A stretch of 64,000 nt of DNA from Blastocladiella emersonii ATCC 22665. Its lineage: Eukaryota > Blastocladiomycota > Blastocladiomycetes > Blastocladiales > Blastocladiaceae. Where the stretch lies: positions 124,001 through 188,000 of the forward strand of contig JANHCV010000006.1 in the NCBI GenBank assembly GCA_025594325.1. The letters run 5' to 3'. This document shows, in pieces, positions 18,907 to 30,756 of the stretch. The notes beneath the pieces were generated by a model that was not told the DNA's origin, did no database searches, and saw only the letters and a program-made list of their open reading frames with translations. The position numbers and the translations under genes were made by a program. Every line of letters begins with the position of its first letter. Positions within the stretch are counted from its first letter, which is position 1.

Positions 18907-21900
18907 TCACTCGTCCTCGACCGCGACGCCCGCCGCGCCGAGGACCGCGTCCACGTCGTTGACATCGACGTCCATGTTCCCGGCCTCGGCGATGACCGGG
19001 TTGACGAGCTGCGCCGCCTGCTGCTGCTGCTGCACCAGGACCGGCGCCGGCGCCAGCGGTGGAGGCACCACAACCGCCGCCGCTGCTGCCGCGACAGCTG
19101 CCGCCGCGGCCGCGAGGTTCGCCGCCGCCCCACCTCCACCGCCGCCGGCGCGCGGTGGCGGGTCAACGACCTCGATCCGCCTCGCCTCGCGCGGGTACAC
19201 GTGCGCGATGCGGTCGAGGTCGCGCTTGCGGACGTGCGGGCCCGACACGGTGAGCCGGCGGAGCGACGCGAGCCCGCGCTGCGCGACGAACCACAGCGTC
19301 TCGACCGTGACGCGCGACTCGGTCACGACCAGGTACCGCAGCGACGGCACCGAGTACACGAGCTGCAGGATCCCCGGGTCCGTCAGGAGCGACGCGTAGT
19401 GGATGTGCAGCACGCGGAGCGGGGCCGCCGCGGAGGTTGGCAGTGTTGCGGGTGAGGCGTGCGCGTCGGCGTCGTGCGCTGGTGGCGGGGTGGACGCGCC
19501 CGAGCCCGTCGCACCGCCGTCCCCGTCGTCGCCGCCGAGCTGTTGCGGGGGCGGGGTCGCTGTGCCGCCGCCCGCCTCGACTGCCGCACCCCCGGCGAGG
19601 TCGAGCGTGGACGCGGACCCGGCATTTGCCGCGACGGCAGCGATCCCGACGGCCGCGGGCACCCCGCCAGGCCGCCCAGGCACCGTGATCTGCCCCGCGG
19701 CCGCGGTGAGCTGGTGGACGTACTCGCGGATATCCGCGTTGCGCAGTGCGAACCCGTTCTTGATCCGCAGCTCGCGGAGCGCGGGCATGCGGGCCGTCGA
19801 GACGAGGACGGGTCCGGCGACGTGGCCCCACAGCTCGAGCGTCGAGATGGCGAGGCACCGCGTCGCGATCAGGTCGATGTTGGCCGCGTAGTGCTTGCAC
19901 TCGAGCGCGAGCAGCGACAGGGCGTCGGGGGCCTCGGACGAGACGGGCGGCGGGGTCGGGGCCGGCGACTCGCCGCCGCCTGCCTGGAGCAGCGGGGACA
20001 TCGGGTCGCCCGGGTCAACGAGGTCGGGCACCTCGCCGAGCCCGCCGGCCAGCTGCGGGAGCGCGTCGGACCCGAACACGCCGGGGAGCTCGGGCTCGGC
20101 CGCCATGAACGCGTCGAACGCGGCCGCCGCGGCTGCCGCACCTCCGCCACCTCCAGCACCCGGCGCGAGTCCGCGGTCGCCGAGGGCAATGTTGGTGGGG
20201 TCGAGCGACACGGCGTCGTCGACGACGGCTCCGGGCGGCGGGCGGTACTCGAAGGGCGCGAGAATCAGCGTGCGCAGCTGTGCGAGCGAGGCGATAGCGC
20301 GGGCGACGATGCGGGTGAACACGAGGTGCTTGATGTACAGGGCGCGCAGGTTGGGCGCCATGGCGATGAGGTGCGCGACGCCGTCGGGCACGCGGCGTGG
20401 GCGGTTGCGCGGGTGATCGATGGTGAGCGACGTCAGGTGCACGAGCGGCGTGGCGATCGCCAGGAGGTCGCGCTCGGGGACCACCACGTTGCCGATCGTC
20501 AGCAGACGCACCCACTGCAGCGGGATCGACGAGAAGTAGTGGCCCGTCAGCGGCAGGTGCCACAGGTTCAGCTCGTGCAGCCGACCGCGACCGTTGGCCG
20601 ACAGGATCCACGCGATCGCCTGGTCGGGCGTCACGGGCGCGGTGGCCGCCGCCGACGCGGTCCCGCCGGCGGGAACGGGTGGTGGCGGCACGGACGCATC
20701 GGCGGCGTCGTCGACCAGCATCGGCTGCGTGCCCTCCTCCTCGTCGCCGCCCTCCTGCGGTTGGTGGTGCTGCAGGATCCCGGGCCACGGGCCGGGTACG
20801 GCGCGGCGCATCTCGGTGAGGCGAAGGCTGCGGTCGGGCTGGAGGTGGAGGAGGCGGAGGTTTCTGCAGTGGGCGGCGATGGTGCAGAGGTGGTCCGTCG
20901 AGAGGTTGGTGACCCAGTAGAGCCCAAACTGGCTGAGCGCCGTGAGCGGGATGAGGACGCCGCCGGGGACCGTGGCGAAGCGGCACGCGTGGCGCGGGTG
21001 GTGGAAGGGCGGCGTGCTCCCGTCGGCGTCGGCGTCGCCGGTGGCGGCGCGCACGGTGCACCGGCACGCGTCGAGCGCCCACGACGCGGGCCCGCGGTAC
21101 GCGAGCGTGACGCGCTTGGTCGACGTGCACCGCTCGAGCAGCACGCGGCGGATCCGCGTGATGAACTTGTGCATCTCGTACGGGTTCGTGATGTTATACA
21201 CCATGATCACGATCTTGCGCACAAACGTCAGGTACGGGTACGTCAGGCGCGAGGCTGCGGGCGACGCGGACGCGGATGCGGCGGCGCACGGCGGGAGGCG
21301 CGCCGCCGGGTCGAGACCGACATTGTCATGATCATCATTATCGTCGCTCGGCTCAACGGGGTCGGCGCACGCGATCATGTCGGCCTCGAGCACGTCGAGG
21401 ATCTTGACGAGACGCGTCTCGGGGAACGACGGCATCCAGCAGCCAATGGAGCGCCACAGGCACTCGGCGGCGAGGCGCGACAGGCGGCGGTTGAGGAACA
21501 GGCAGCGGAAGCGCGCCACCTTGGGCAGGACGTGGAAGATGGCGCACACCTGGGCGAGGCAGGGGCGAGGGGCGAGGCAAAAGGCGGCAAGTCAGTGGGC
21601 GGCGGCGGTTGCAGGAGGCAAACGGTGACTGGTCGGACGCACCAGCTCGTCGGGCAGCATCGAGAGGCGGTCGAGGACGCGCTCCTCATCGGGCTCGCGG
21701 GGCTCGGACTCGTCGGACGATGCGGGTGGCGCGTCGGGGAAACCGGCAAGGAGGAGGGTGCCCGTGCGCGAGTGGACGGCCATGACGAGGTCCGAGGCCG
21801 GCGCGTAGTCCGCGGGTACTGGGTCGGGGACGGCGTCGGTCGCGAGCGGCGCAGGTGGTGGGAGCGAGACGTCCATGGCGTCCGAGGCAGGCATCTTGCC

Positions 21901-22713
21901 TAATGCCGGTGGTGGCGCGGGATGGTCGTGGGGTGGTGGTGCGGCGGTCGCAGCAGGGACGAGCGCGAGCGGTGGTGCCGCGGCGTCGACGGAAACGGCA
22001 GCGGGTATTGCGTCGGTCGCCATGGGCTCGGGCGAGGCGAGGTGCGCGTCCACAGACGACATGGCGAGCGGCAGTGGGGGCGCAGCCACAACGGGCGCCG
22101 GCGACGGCGCGGCGACGGCGACGCGTCTGCGCGCAGCAGCCGGCGGGCGCGCGTAGGGGGCTGCGCGCGGCGGGAGCGCGTTGGGCGCGTCGGTCGTGCT
22201 CGCGGCGGGGCTGGAAGATGAACTGCGCGCAGCAGCAGTCGACGCGCGGCGGACGTGGGCGCGGCGGGCGAGGCGGGGCGCAGGCGGCAGCGGCGGCGGC
22301 GGCGGGTCTGTGATGATGGCGGCGGGGAGACGCGCGCGCGGGGTCGGCGCAGCAGCAGCGGGGAGCGGGCGGTGCAGGGGAAAGGTGGAGGCGCGGTCCG
22401 AGGGATGAATGGACGCGGCGCGATGGATCGGCAATGGGAGGGACCACGGTCGCCGACGCGCGACGAGGGCCTCGAGCGGGTCGCTGGCGGGCGGGCGGCG
22501 GGGCCGATGCGGCGAGTTGCGTAGCGGAGCGGCGTGTGGGGCGACCGGCGGCGGGGGGAGGGGCGGGCCTGGGAACAAGGCGGCGAACCGACCGCGGTCG
22601 CTGCGGTGGCGCCCTGCCATTCCGTTGCTGCACGTCCCGTGACTCGCGGCACCGCGTGACGGGCCGCTGTGGCGCAGCGCGTCCCCTCTGCTGGCCTCGA
22701 CGACCGTCGCCAT
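18907..22713 (-). CDS. Large F-box / leucine-rich protein
   Basis: Exon 1 is 22713-21643 and exon 2 is 21549-18907 (93-base intron, donor GTGCGT, acceptor GCCCAG), giving about 1,237 residues. The intron falls inside the F-box: LSMLPDEL is encoded by exon 1 and VCAIFHVLPKVARFRCLFLN, then RLSRLAAECLWRSI, by exon 2 (about residues 346-390). Upstream is a 340-residue low-complexity Pro/Ala/Arg-rich N-terminus whose true start is uncertain. Downstream, residues about 470-1130 contain irregular leucine-rich segments (LRLLHLQPD, LHELNLWHLPL, LRELRIKNG, LRRLTVSGPHVRKRDL) separated by Ala/Gly/Pro-rich linkers. F-box/LRR proteins act as SCF ubiquitin-ligase substrate receptors; the substrate is unknown. 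The C-terminus ends in an Ala-rich and acidic tail. Confidence 0.82.
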
Positions 22714-22900
22714 GTCGGGAACACGATGCAGCCGAATAGACTCGCAATCACACGCTCAAGTCGAGTACAAAGCAACGAGCTTTCTATTTTGCGGCACCCG
22801 TCAACGTGCTCGCGATCGACCACTCAAATTGGCATCCAGCCACACGGCCGAGCCCTGCGCAACGTCCAGCACCGCACCGCGAGCGGGTGATATCGAGGGC

Positions 22901-22968
22901 TGCACCCGCGCGAGCGACGCGGCCTTTTCACGGCGCCCACGAGAGTCCAGCCCACGAGCGCGGTGCAG
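22901..22968 (+). repeat. Diverged dispersed repeat, copy A
   Basis: Aligns without gaps to 23841-23908 at roughly 80% identity by eye. Shared blocks include CTTTTCACGGC and GAGCGCGGTGCAG, and CAGCACCGCAC precedes both copies about 25-35 bases upstream. It could be remains of a duplicated non-coding segment or of a mobile element; no coding capacity is visible. Confidence 0.55.
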
Positions 22969-23840
22969 TAACCTAGGCAGGGCTCAAGGGTCGTCGCGTC
23001 GATGAGCCGCAGCATCCCGAATTGGCGAAATGTGCAAAGTCGCCGTGTGACTTCCACGGTGCACGGTCGTCGACCGAAAGTGATTGTGAGATGGGCGATA
23101 CTTTTCGAGAAAGCGCTCGAGTGCGATTCGAGGTCGATCTTGTCAGTCTCCAATGCGAGGCAAACACGACGTGGCCTCGACCGTGGAAAATGAAGAAGTG
23201 GATATGGCTGATGCGCAACTTCTCGTTGAATGACGGCGGTTCGTTGAGGCCGGGTCACGATTACCCATAACCGCGATCAGTTTGGTGATGCCGCCGCTAT
23301 CGCCTTGGTCAAAGCACAGCCTACACGTGTCATCCAACACGGATCGGTGTCAGCAAGTTCTTTCTCGGTACAAGAAGGCGACCGCAACATCCGACGCGCC
23401 AGTGCCACTTTCGTACCTTTGCGTCGAGTGAGAACCATGAGTGTGTTCAAGGGGACGACGTTAGGTCAAGGGCGGGAGGATCAAGAACACAGCAAGCGGG
23501 TTCATTTGTCGTCGTGACAATATCGGTCCGCATTTCGGTGTGAGGCAAACCCCGAAAGTGCACGAAGCAGCCAACGTGGCGGCTTAAGCGACTGTCACGT
23601 CTCGTCTCGTCTCAGCAGTTTATACGCGGTTTGCGCACAAACGCTCGACTCGGGCGTAGGACCGGTGGTGGAGACGCACCACCATCAGTCACGGCGCCAG
23701 CGTCGCCGTGCAATTGTTGCAATTATTCATGGTAAGCAAGTGTTACGAGAGCAGAGAGTCGTCGTGGGCGGCGGTACCGCGAAAAGGGCCACGGCGGCAG
23801 ACCCGCGTCACGCTTCAGCACCGCACTGTTATCGCGAGGA

Positions 23841-23908
23841 TGCACTTGCGCGTTCGGCGCGGTCTTTTCACGGCAATCGCGCGAGTGCAGCCCAAGAGCG
23901 CGGTGCAG
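23841..23908 (+). repeat. Diverged dispersed repeat, copy B
   Basis: Partner of 22901-22968, 940 bases away in the same orientation. Both copies end in GAGCGCGGTGCAG before similarity is lost. Confidence 0.55.
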
Positions 23909-24959
23909 AAGCTGGCGAGGCTGGAGTTCTAGCAGCAGAGTTGTTGACCGTGTACCGGACCCCACTGCGTCAGTAGGACCGGAAGCGTTGCCGTACAGCT
24001 GAGAAATGCTGGAGACCCATCAAAGACTTTTTAATCAGACTCGCGGAATGCTCCGTGAGCAACTACGTAAGCTTGTTTTAATTGTGCTAAGCTAATGAAA
24101 ACTCGACGCTGCTTGAGCGCGTTTGAGGACACACGCTGATACTGTAGTGCGGATGCCTAGGTCGAGAGGCGAACTGCTTGGGCGGCTAAAGGTCAAGATG
24201 GGCGAAGTGCGGACTGCCGGGACTGTCTTTCGCGTCAAACAGGGCGTTGCGAAGCCATTTCTCAAACCCGTCGTCCAAATACAGTGGCCGCGTGAGAGAA
24301 TCCGACGCGTCCTCGCCCAGCATGTTGAGAAACAAAACGAGCGCTGGCCTTAGTAAAGCGTTCATCATAATCGCAGTGTTGGTGCTGTGGGCTTGGTAGA
24401 TGGCGAGAGCGTAAGAGTCGACAATGAGCCGCTGTGGTGCGCCTCAATCCCAAGGATTTGCACCTGGACCGTCGTATCCTAGGCCGATGCGCCCTGCTCG
24501 AGTTACCAAAGCGTCGAGCTGCGACATGGCCCAGCGACCAAATGGCGAACGGCTCCCATGAGCCTCACGGCAGCACAACCCAGTTCGAGCTTATAAACCG
24601 AGTGAAATGCATGTTGTTGCCATTGATTATGCGAAGCGGGGTCGTTGAAGCACGTAGCGAAAGAGGCGCGCGCGGACTTCGCGCACGCGCGGTCGGAGCC
24701 AGGGGGCTGTCGGAGCGGTCGCCGATCACTCCGCCGGTCACATGTGCTAGACGTGATATCCCGACGCGTTTCCAGCTATCCACAGACACAGATGAGACGA
24801 GTGTGCACGAACGAGCTGAGAGCATTGAGTCTCTCACCATGAAGCCGGCCGTGGCACTCTGTCGCGAATCGTCGCGCTGAGCGACTGTCCTCCATGGGCG
24901 AGAGCTTCCGGAAGTCCTCTAACTTGACGACCACAACAGACTACGTCAAACTCGGCCAT

Positions 24960-25142
24960 CGTGATGCCTTGTCTGACCACCACGACAACCGCTTTGGGGC
25001 ACGGGCACGCGTTTTAACTCGGCAGGATCGGGGGCGTGCGGCGCGTGCGCGAGCCTCCTGGACATGGCCTCCTGACCGCTCAACTGGGAGTCACAACGAG
25101 GCGGCCGACCAGCTGGCCAAGGGCGGCGCGCGCCGGTACTAG
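24960..25142 (+). pseudogene. Retroelement RNase H relic
   Basis: The frame ending at the TAG at 25140-25142 reads GSHNEAADQLAKGGARRY, which matches the last conserved block of RNase H domains of non-LTR and LTR retroelements (GH/GN-x-x-AD-x-LAK-x-GA, with the catalytic Asp in AAD). Upstream residues, including WTWPPDRST, are consistent with a degraded W-x-P-GHS strand. No reverse transcriptase is readable upstream, so only the tail of an old insertion remains. Confidence 0.55.
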
Positions 25143-25599
25143 ACCACGCGGTTCCAGCGTGTGATGAGCAGTTTTGATGAGCCGAGATGCTCCATTGCAA
25201 GAATGTAACCTTGATTTCACGTCCCAACCCGGCTCTCGTTCGGGTCGCCAAGTGAGGTCGCCGAGTGAGGACGAGTGTTGGTAGCTTCGCTGCGTGAGCG
25301 CTAATTATCGACGTCGATCGTTCAGCTTGTTCCTGGCGACTGCGAGCACCGCGACCCCTCCGACACGAACGAGAAGCCGAACGAGACGCGGCTCGAAAAC
25401 CAACGCGTCGCGCGCGTGATCGCGTTGTTGATCGCATCGCGGCGATCAGAAGAGGGGAGATGTTGAGCGCCGACCATCGCGGCTTCCCACCCGCGTTGTT
25501 CATTTCATAGCGCGCTCCCCGCTCGCCGACTCCCTGCAACGTATCAGCGACGCGTCTCGGCACACGCCCGCGCTCCCGCACCACCACCAGCGACCAACC

Positions 25600-27585
25600 A
25601 TGCTCGCATCGACCCTGCTCCGCACCTCGACGCGCCGCGCCGTCGCGCTCGGCCGCGCGTCCGTCCCCTTCTCCACCGCATCCTCAACGGCCCGCCCGGC
25701 GTCGACCAAGGCACTCCGGTGGTCCCTCGTCGCGACCGCGTTCGCCGCGGGCGTCGCTGCCGCGACCGTGGGCGGCGCCGGCGCCGACGTGCACAACGAG
25801 ACGGCGGCGACGGCGCCCGCACCCAAGCCGTTTGACGTGACGGGACTGCCCGAGGACAAGCGCGACACGCCCGGGCTGTTCGTGTGGGGCGCCAACGTGG
25901 CGGGGCTCGTCGACCCGAAGCTCAAGCTGACGGACCCGGCGACCGTGCTCCCGTCGTCGGCGAGCGACCCCGCCACGGCCGCGCCCGCCGTCAAGTACCC
26001 GCGCCGCAACCGCGTCTTTGACGGCATGCGGTTCCGCGACGTGCAGTTTGGCACCACGTCGGCCGGTACGCCGAGTCTCTATCCTGCGCGACGGTTCTCG
26101 CGTTTACACCCTCGCCGCCCCTCCGTCTAGTTGCGATCGACGAGCACGGCGACGTGTACCAGTGGGGCACCGGGTTCTGCGGCACCGACGCGAAGCGGAT
26201 GCCCGCAGCCCCGACCAAGACCATCATCGGGCACGACATTGTTCGCGTCGCGCTGTCGCCGACGCACCTGTTCGCCGTGTCGCGCGCGGGCGCCGTGCAC
26301 GCGGTCCCGCTCTCTGCCGCGGACCAGGCCGCCAAGTCGGGCGTGCACCCGGTCGCCGACGCAGCGTCGCTCGCCAAGCCCGCGTCCAAGGGCTGGTGGC
26401 CCTTCACCTCGGGCACGCCCGCGCAGTCGGACCTCGCCGCGTTCCCGACGCTCGCGCTGCCCGCGGGCGACGCCAAGGCCGTCGATGTCGCCGCGGGCGC
26501 CGACCACGTCGTCGTCCTCACCGAGGCGCGCAACGTGTACACGGCGGCGCTCACCGCGCGCGGCGTCCACTGCGGCGCAATCGGCCGCGACGCGTCGCCC
26601 AGCGAGTCGGCGGCGCTGCACAAGGCCGTCCCCGAGCCCGAGACCTCGGGCGCGAGTGCGGGCACGCTGTGGGCCGAAGTCGTGCCCGCCGTCGTTCAGC
26701 CCGTTGCCGTCGACGAGATTGCCCTGCGCAAGGTCCCGATCGAGGCGCCCGTCGCCCAGATCGCCGCGGGTCGCGCGCACACGATCGTGCGGACCGCGGA
26801 CGGCCGTGCACTGGCGTTTGGCAGCAACAGTTTTGGGGTTCGTGCTGCTTGATTGCACCCGTCTCGAACAAGGCTAACCCTCTCCCATACGCTTGTAGCA
26901 ACTCGGCCTCGGCGACTGGTCTCGCCAGAACCAGATCACGCCGCGCCCGACTGAGCTGATCGCGCCGCGCCGCCACGCCAAGGTGATCCACGTTGCGGCC
27001 GCCGGGGACGTTACGGCGCTTGTGACGCACCATACCGCCTTCACCCCCGCCACCGGCGCCGTGGTCCCGTCGCGCGCAGCGCCGCCCGCCGACACGTACG
27101 AGGTGTACACGTGCGGCAACGGGCAGTTCGGGTCGATCGGGCACGGCCAGTTCGTGCACGTGCAGCCGTCGCTGACGCGCGTGCGCGCGTTGTCGTCGCT
27201 GCACGAGTACTCGGACGCGGAGCAGAAGCTCGTCCCGCTCGTCCCGCGCGACCTGGTCCTGGCGCCCGTGCACGCCGCGTGCACGCTGGCGCCTGCGCAC
27301 GGTGGCGACGCGACGGGGGATGCGGGGCAGCGCACCGTCTACATGTGGGGCAGCGGAGCCGATTTCGCGACGGGGACCGGCCGCCGCTCGCACCTCGCGA
27401 CGCCGACGCCCGCGAGCCCGCTGCCGTGGCGGTACGGGTTCCGCGCGGCCGGTGGAGCGGCCCCCGGGAACAAGGCGACGGTCACGGGCCCCGAGAACGG
27501 CGACGGGATCGAGCAGATGGTCGTGCTCCCACAGCAGGCCGTGGCCGTTGGGCCCGGCGTGTCGTGCATCTACACCAAGGCCTAA
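25600..27585 (+). CDS. FMP25: FMP25-like mitochondrial RCC1-repeat protein
   Basis: In yeast Fmp25 is a mitochondrial protein needed for respiratory complex III assembly. Exons 25600-26065, 26131-26837 and 26899-27585 (introns of 65 and 61 bases) give about 619 residues, close to the yeast length. The N-terminus is an Arg/Ser/Ala-rich matrix-targeting sequence (MLASTLLRTSTRRAVALGR), followed at about 45-65 by a hydrophobic membrane-spanning segment. RCC1-type blades follow: LFVWGANVAGLVDP, GDVYQWGTGFCG, IAAGRAHTIVRTADGRALAFGS, SFGQLGLGDW (formed across intron 2), VYTCGNGQFGSIGHG and VYMWGSGADFATG. The junctions restore RCC1 motifs exactly, which supports the model. An outward-facing beta-propeller anchored in the inner membrane is expected. 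Confidence 0.88.
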
Positions 27586-27662
27586 CCGCCGCGCAGCGCA
27601 CGCAGCAGTATTGCAACGATGTCCAAAAAGCAGTTCACAGTATATATATCCATCTCCACGCG

Positions 27663-29405
27663 TCATCCCCGCTGCCGCAGAATCGCCTCGGCGATACGCA
27701 AAAACTCGGGCTCGACGACGGCCCACACGGCGACCAGCTCGGGGCTCGGGGTATACTCGCGCGGCGCGGCCCACACCCAGCCGTGGTCCTCGCCCTTGGC
27801 GGCACGCACGGGGTCCCAGGCGCGCGCGGCCCACCGCCGGTTGACGCCGGAGCTGCACTCCCAGACCGTCTTCTTGAGCGTGGGCTCGTCGAACTGCGGG
27901 AACCGCGCGCGGAGGAGCGGGATCACGGGGGCGACGTGGAAGTCGACAGCGTTGAGGAGGAACTGGGACCGCGCGATCGGCGGCGGGAGCGCGGCCGCCG
28001 GTAAATGCGGGATCGGGGCGCGGAACTGGCGCTCGAGCAGCGCGCGGTCCGGGCACGCGGCGAACCGGTGGAACAGCGACACGAGCGCCTGGTCGAGCAT
28101 GCGCATGTCGCCGCGCATCCCGCCAAACTCGCGCCGGCACCGCACCGACCACAGCAGGTCGCGGGTCCACCGCGGCAGCGAGGGTACGATCTCGATGGAC
28201 TCGAGCACCGCGCGCACGTCCGCGTCCGTGCACGGCGCCGCCGCGCCCGTCGTCGTGTCGGACCGCAGGCACCACTCGAGGTCCTGCACGTCCGACGCGG
28301 TGATCTGCGCCACGGCGCCCAGAATGTCCGGGACCACGTCGCGCGGCGGCGGCGAGTAGCCCTTGGACGCGGCGAGCATCAGCCACACGAGCACCGGCTG
28401 CGCGTGCGAGAAGACGCGTGCGTCCTCGAGCGGGATGATCGGGATCCGCCGGATGAACTCGGTGTAGTCGACGCGGATCAGCGCCGTCGCGGTCGCCACG
28501 GTCTGGTCGACGAGGCGACGCCGGATGCACTTCTGCAGGTGCGACTTGAGGAACGGCACGTTGGTGATGGGCGGCTCGGCGATGGGTGTCGGTGCTGCGG
28601 CGGGTGGGGCACCGTCAACATCCATGGGTGCGGGTGCGGGAGCAGCAGCAGCCGTTGCCGATGAGGAAGACGCGGCGGCCGCGGCAGCGAGGTCGTCGAG
28701 CAGCTCCTGGTCCTCGACGAGCGCCTCCTCGGACGCGACATCCTCATCGTCTTCATCCTCCTCATCATCATAATCATCCTCGTCCTCCTCGCCGTCGGTC
28801 CCCGGCACGACCGCAGGTTTGAGGTCGAGCATCGCGAGCTCGTCGCTGAGCTCGTCGAGCGGGATATCCGTGGCGAGGATCACCGACTTGCGCAGGCCGC
28901 GCAGGTGCACGGCGGCGGTCCACGCGACGCGCGGCAGCGTCTGGATCCCGTGCCGCGAGAAGGTCGCCTCGAGCGCGCCCGCCGCCGTCCGCGTCAGGAT
29001 GAAGTGGTCCGGGATCGTCGGATCGACCCCGCCAAAGTACGCGTGCAGGGAGACCTGGCGCGGACCCGTCAGCGGCGACGCCGAGGCCGAAGACGTCGCG
29101 CGGCCCTTGCCCTTGCTGACGACGGGTGGCGACGTGGTGGTGACTGGCGGAGCCGCGGGGGCGGTGGGAGCGGGTGCGGGTTGAGCTTCGGGCTGCGGCT
29201 GTTGCTGCTGTTGTTGTTGTGAGAGCGACAGCCAGTCACCGACGGATCGCACGGGCGCCGGCGAAGGGCCGAGGACGGGCGTCGCGGCGGCCGAGCTGCT
29301 GGCGGCGGGATCGCCCGCGAACGACGCGCACTCGGCGTCGAGGTGCCGGTTGATGGTCGCGAGCGGCACGCGGCGCGAGCACGCCGGACACTCGATGAGA
29401 TCCAT
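27663..29405 (-). CDS. UBZ4 zinc-finger protein of unknown function
   Basis: Single exon, 580 residues, ATG at 29405. Residues 6-28 form a Rad18-type ubiquitin-binding zinc finger: CPACSRRVPLATINRHLDAEC (Cys-x2-Cys...His-x3-Cys), as in RAD18, WRNIP1, SLX4 and other DNA-damage proteins. A short polyglutamine run, a Pro/Ala linker and then an acidic Asp/Glu tract (about 205-225) follow. The C-terminal half is folded-looking and not familiar to me: FLKSHLQKCIRRR, VLVWLMLAASKGY, DLEWCLRSD, LLNAVDFHVAPVIPLL and KTVWECSSGVNRRW. There is no AAA+ ATPase, RING or nuclease signature. Ubiquitin binding, perhaps in DNA repair, is inferred from the finger alone. The stop is 77 bases from the convergent FMP25-like stop. 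Confidence 0.75.
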   Translation of the reverse strand: MDLIECPACSRRVPLATINRHLDAECASFAGDPAASSSAAATPVLGPSPAPVRSVGDWLSLSQQQQQQQPQPEAQPAPAPTAPAAPPVTTTSPPVVSKGKGRATSSASASPLTGPRQVSLHAYFGGVDPTIPDHFILTRTAAGALEATFSRHGIQTLPRVAWTAAVHLRGLRKSVILATDIPLDELSDELAMLDLKPAVVPGTDGEEDEDDYDDEEDEDDEDVASEEALVEDQELLDDLAAAAAASSSSATAAAAPAPAPMDVDGAPPAAAPTPIAEPPITNVPFLKSHLQKCIRRRLVDQTVATATALIRVDYTEFIRRIPIIPLEDARVFSHAQPVLVWLMLAASKGYSPPPRDVVPDILGAVAQITASDVQDLEWCLRSDTTTGAAAPCTDADVRAVLESIEIVPSLPRWTRDLLWSVRCRREFGGMRGDMRMLDQALVSLFHRFAACPDRALLERQFRAPIPHLPAAALPPPIARSQFLLNAVDFHVAPVIPLLRARFPQFDEPTLKKTVWECSSGVNRRWAARAWDPVRAAKGEDHGWVWAAPREYTPSPELVAVWAVVEPEFLRIAEAILRQRG

Positions 29406-29790
29406 GGCGATGCGTGCTGACCTTTGCGTTGGGAGCGAGGCTGAAGGGAGAAGAGAAGCGAAGCGAAACGAGCGCGAGGCGCCCCCAAAACGGCCGGCGC
29501 GACGGAGTGAGTCGAGTCACGTGCGCGACACGTGCAGATGAAGGACGCGCCTTGACGCGTCGCAGCGAGCACGTACCGAGGATCGAACCAAACGCGGGAA
29601 ATACAAGGGAACGCATGTAATGCGGTAACGATGAATAGATTTTAGTGCGGCTCGCGTCCCAGCCCTCGCCGCAAGCCGTTCCAGCGACTGGGCAAGCGAG
29701 CGAGGTTTGCTGCAAAAGCCCTGTCAGATGGAGGGCTGGAAGCCCTCTCTTTAGAGGGGGAAACCAGACCAGGGGGACTCCGAATAGACG

Positions 29791-29907
29791 GGTGAAGCCG
29801 AAGTGAACCGCCTTGAACCGCCGTGAACCCGCCGTGAACCGCCGTGAACCCGCTGCGAAGCCCAAGTCAAGTCGCGTCAAGCCGCGCGAAACCGCCGTGA
29901 AACCACG
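29791..29907 (+). repeat. Imperfect GTGAACCGCC tandem repeat
   Basis: Seven to eight imperfect copies of a roughly ten-base unit (GTGAACCGCC, alternating with GTGAACCCGCC) occur between 29801 and about 29852, with degenerate related units continuing to about 29907. It is a non-coding minisatellite-like tract. Confidence 0.65.
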
Positions 29908-30756
29908 GATCCAGGGTCACGTGACGTTCAACTCGGGCCGCGCCGCCCGCTTGAGCACGCGCCGATCCACCCCTGCTGCGCCTGCACATGAATGTCTCGA
30001 GCAGCCACTACTTGCAATGCACTCGGGAGGCTCTGATGTACACGTTGGTGGGTCGGATGAATCTAATAGTGTCCCTTGGGGCAAACGGGTCGGCGGCAGC
30101 ATGCTGCACGGCGCTGCGCCCCCCGTTGATGTATCCTAACTTCGCTGGTTGTCTTTGCCATGGCTGAGCGCACAAGATGATCCAGGTAGAATTGGGTTTT
30201 GAGCTGGCCCAGAATCCACGTCGCAACGCGTCGCGGCCCAACCATGCGCGGCATGGCGTTGGCTCACTTTTGATCCCATTCAGCGACTCCCGTGAGCCGT
30301 GAGCCCCGATCTATGTTGCTGTTTATTCGCGAGACAGATTTCTGGCGGCTCAGCGCGACATGGTGCATGGTTACGCGCCCTCTAGTGCCACCACTTCCGC
30401 CAATTCTTCCCTGTATGTTTTCCAAAGAATCCGGAGGCCTGTTTTGTATCGACAGTCTTTACCGTTACGATGCCCAGCGGCCAACGTAGATGTTCGGAGC
30501 GGCGCACCTCGCTGTCCAACGCCTTGCCAACATTCAAATCAGTCCTTGAGCTTTAAAGGCCCTACTCGTCTCTCCTCTGTAATCTTCTGCTTGATTCCAT
30601 GTCGTGGTGGCACCAGGGCGCGGCTTGCTCACTTCTTGCACGAGGCGCCGTCCCGCATACACAACTTGACGTGCCCAAATTCTCCTCCAGGTACTGTAAC
30701 TGATCGTTTTCGACTTGCTTGCCGCACTCGTGTTCTCCAACTTGGCTTTTTTTAGC

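Larger units (their letters stand above)
22714..25599. other. Gene-poor region with repeat and retroelement relics
   Basis: No complete gene is recognisable in this 2.9 kb. It contains a diverged 68-base direct repeat pair (22901-22968 and 23841-23908) and an RNase H-like relic ending at 25142, listed separately. GCGACGCGTCTCGG at 25547-25560 lies 40 bases upstream of the FMP25-like ATG. Confidence 0.5.

Noticed and set aside
19459-21903. An 814-codon open frame on the plus strand
   Set aside because: It lies antisense to the F-box/LRR gene. It is Arg/Gly/Val-rich without domains and arises because GC-rich third positions suppress stops on the opposite strand.
26551-28530. A 659-codon open frame on the minus strand
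   Set aside because: It overlaps the FMP25-like exons and part of the UBZ4 gene in another frame. It is Arg/Ala/Pro-rich with no motif; treated as a shadow.
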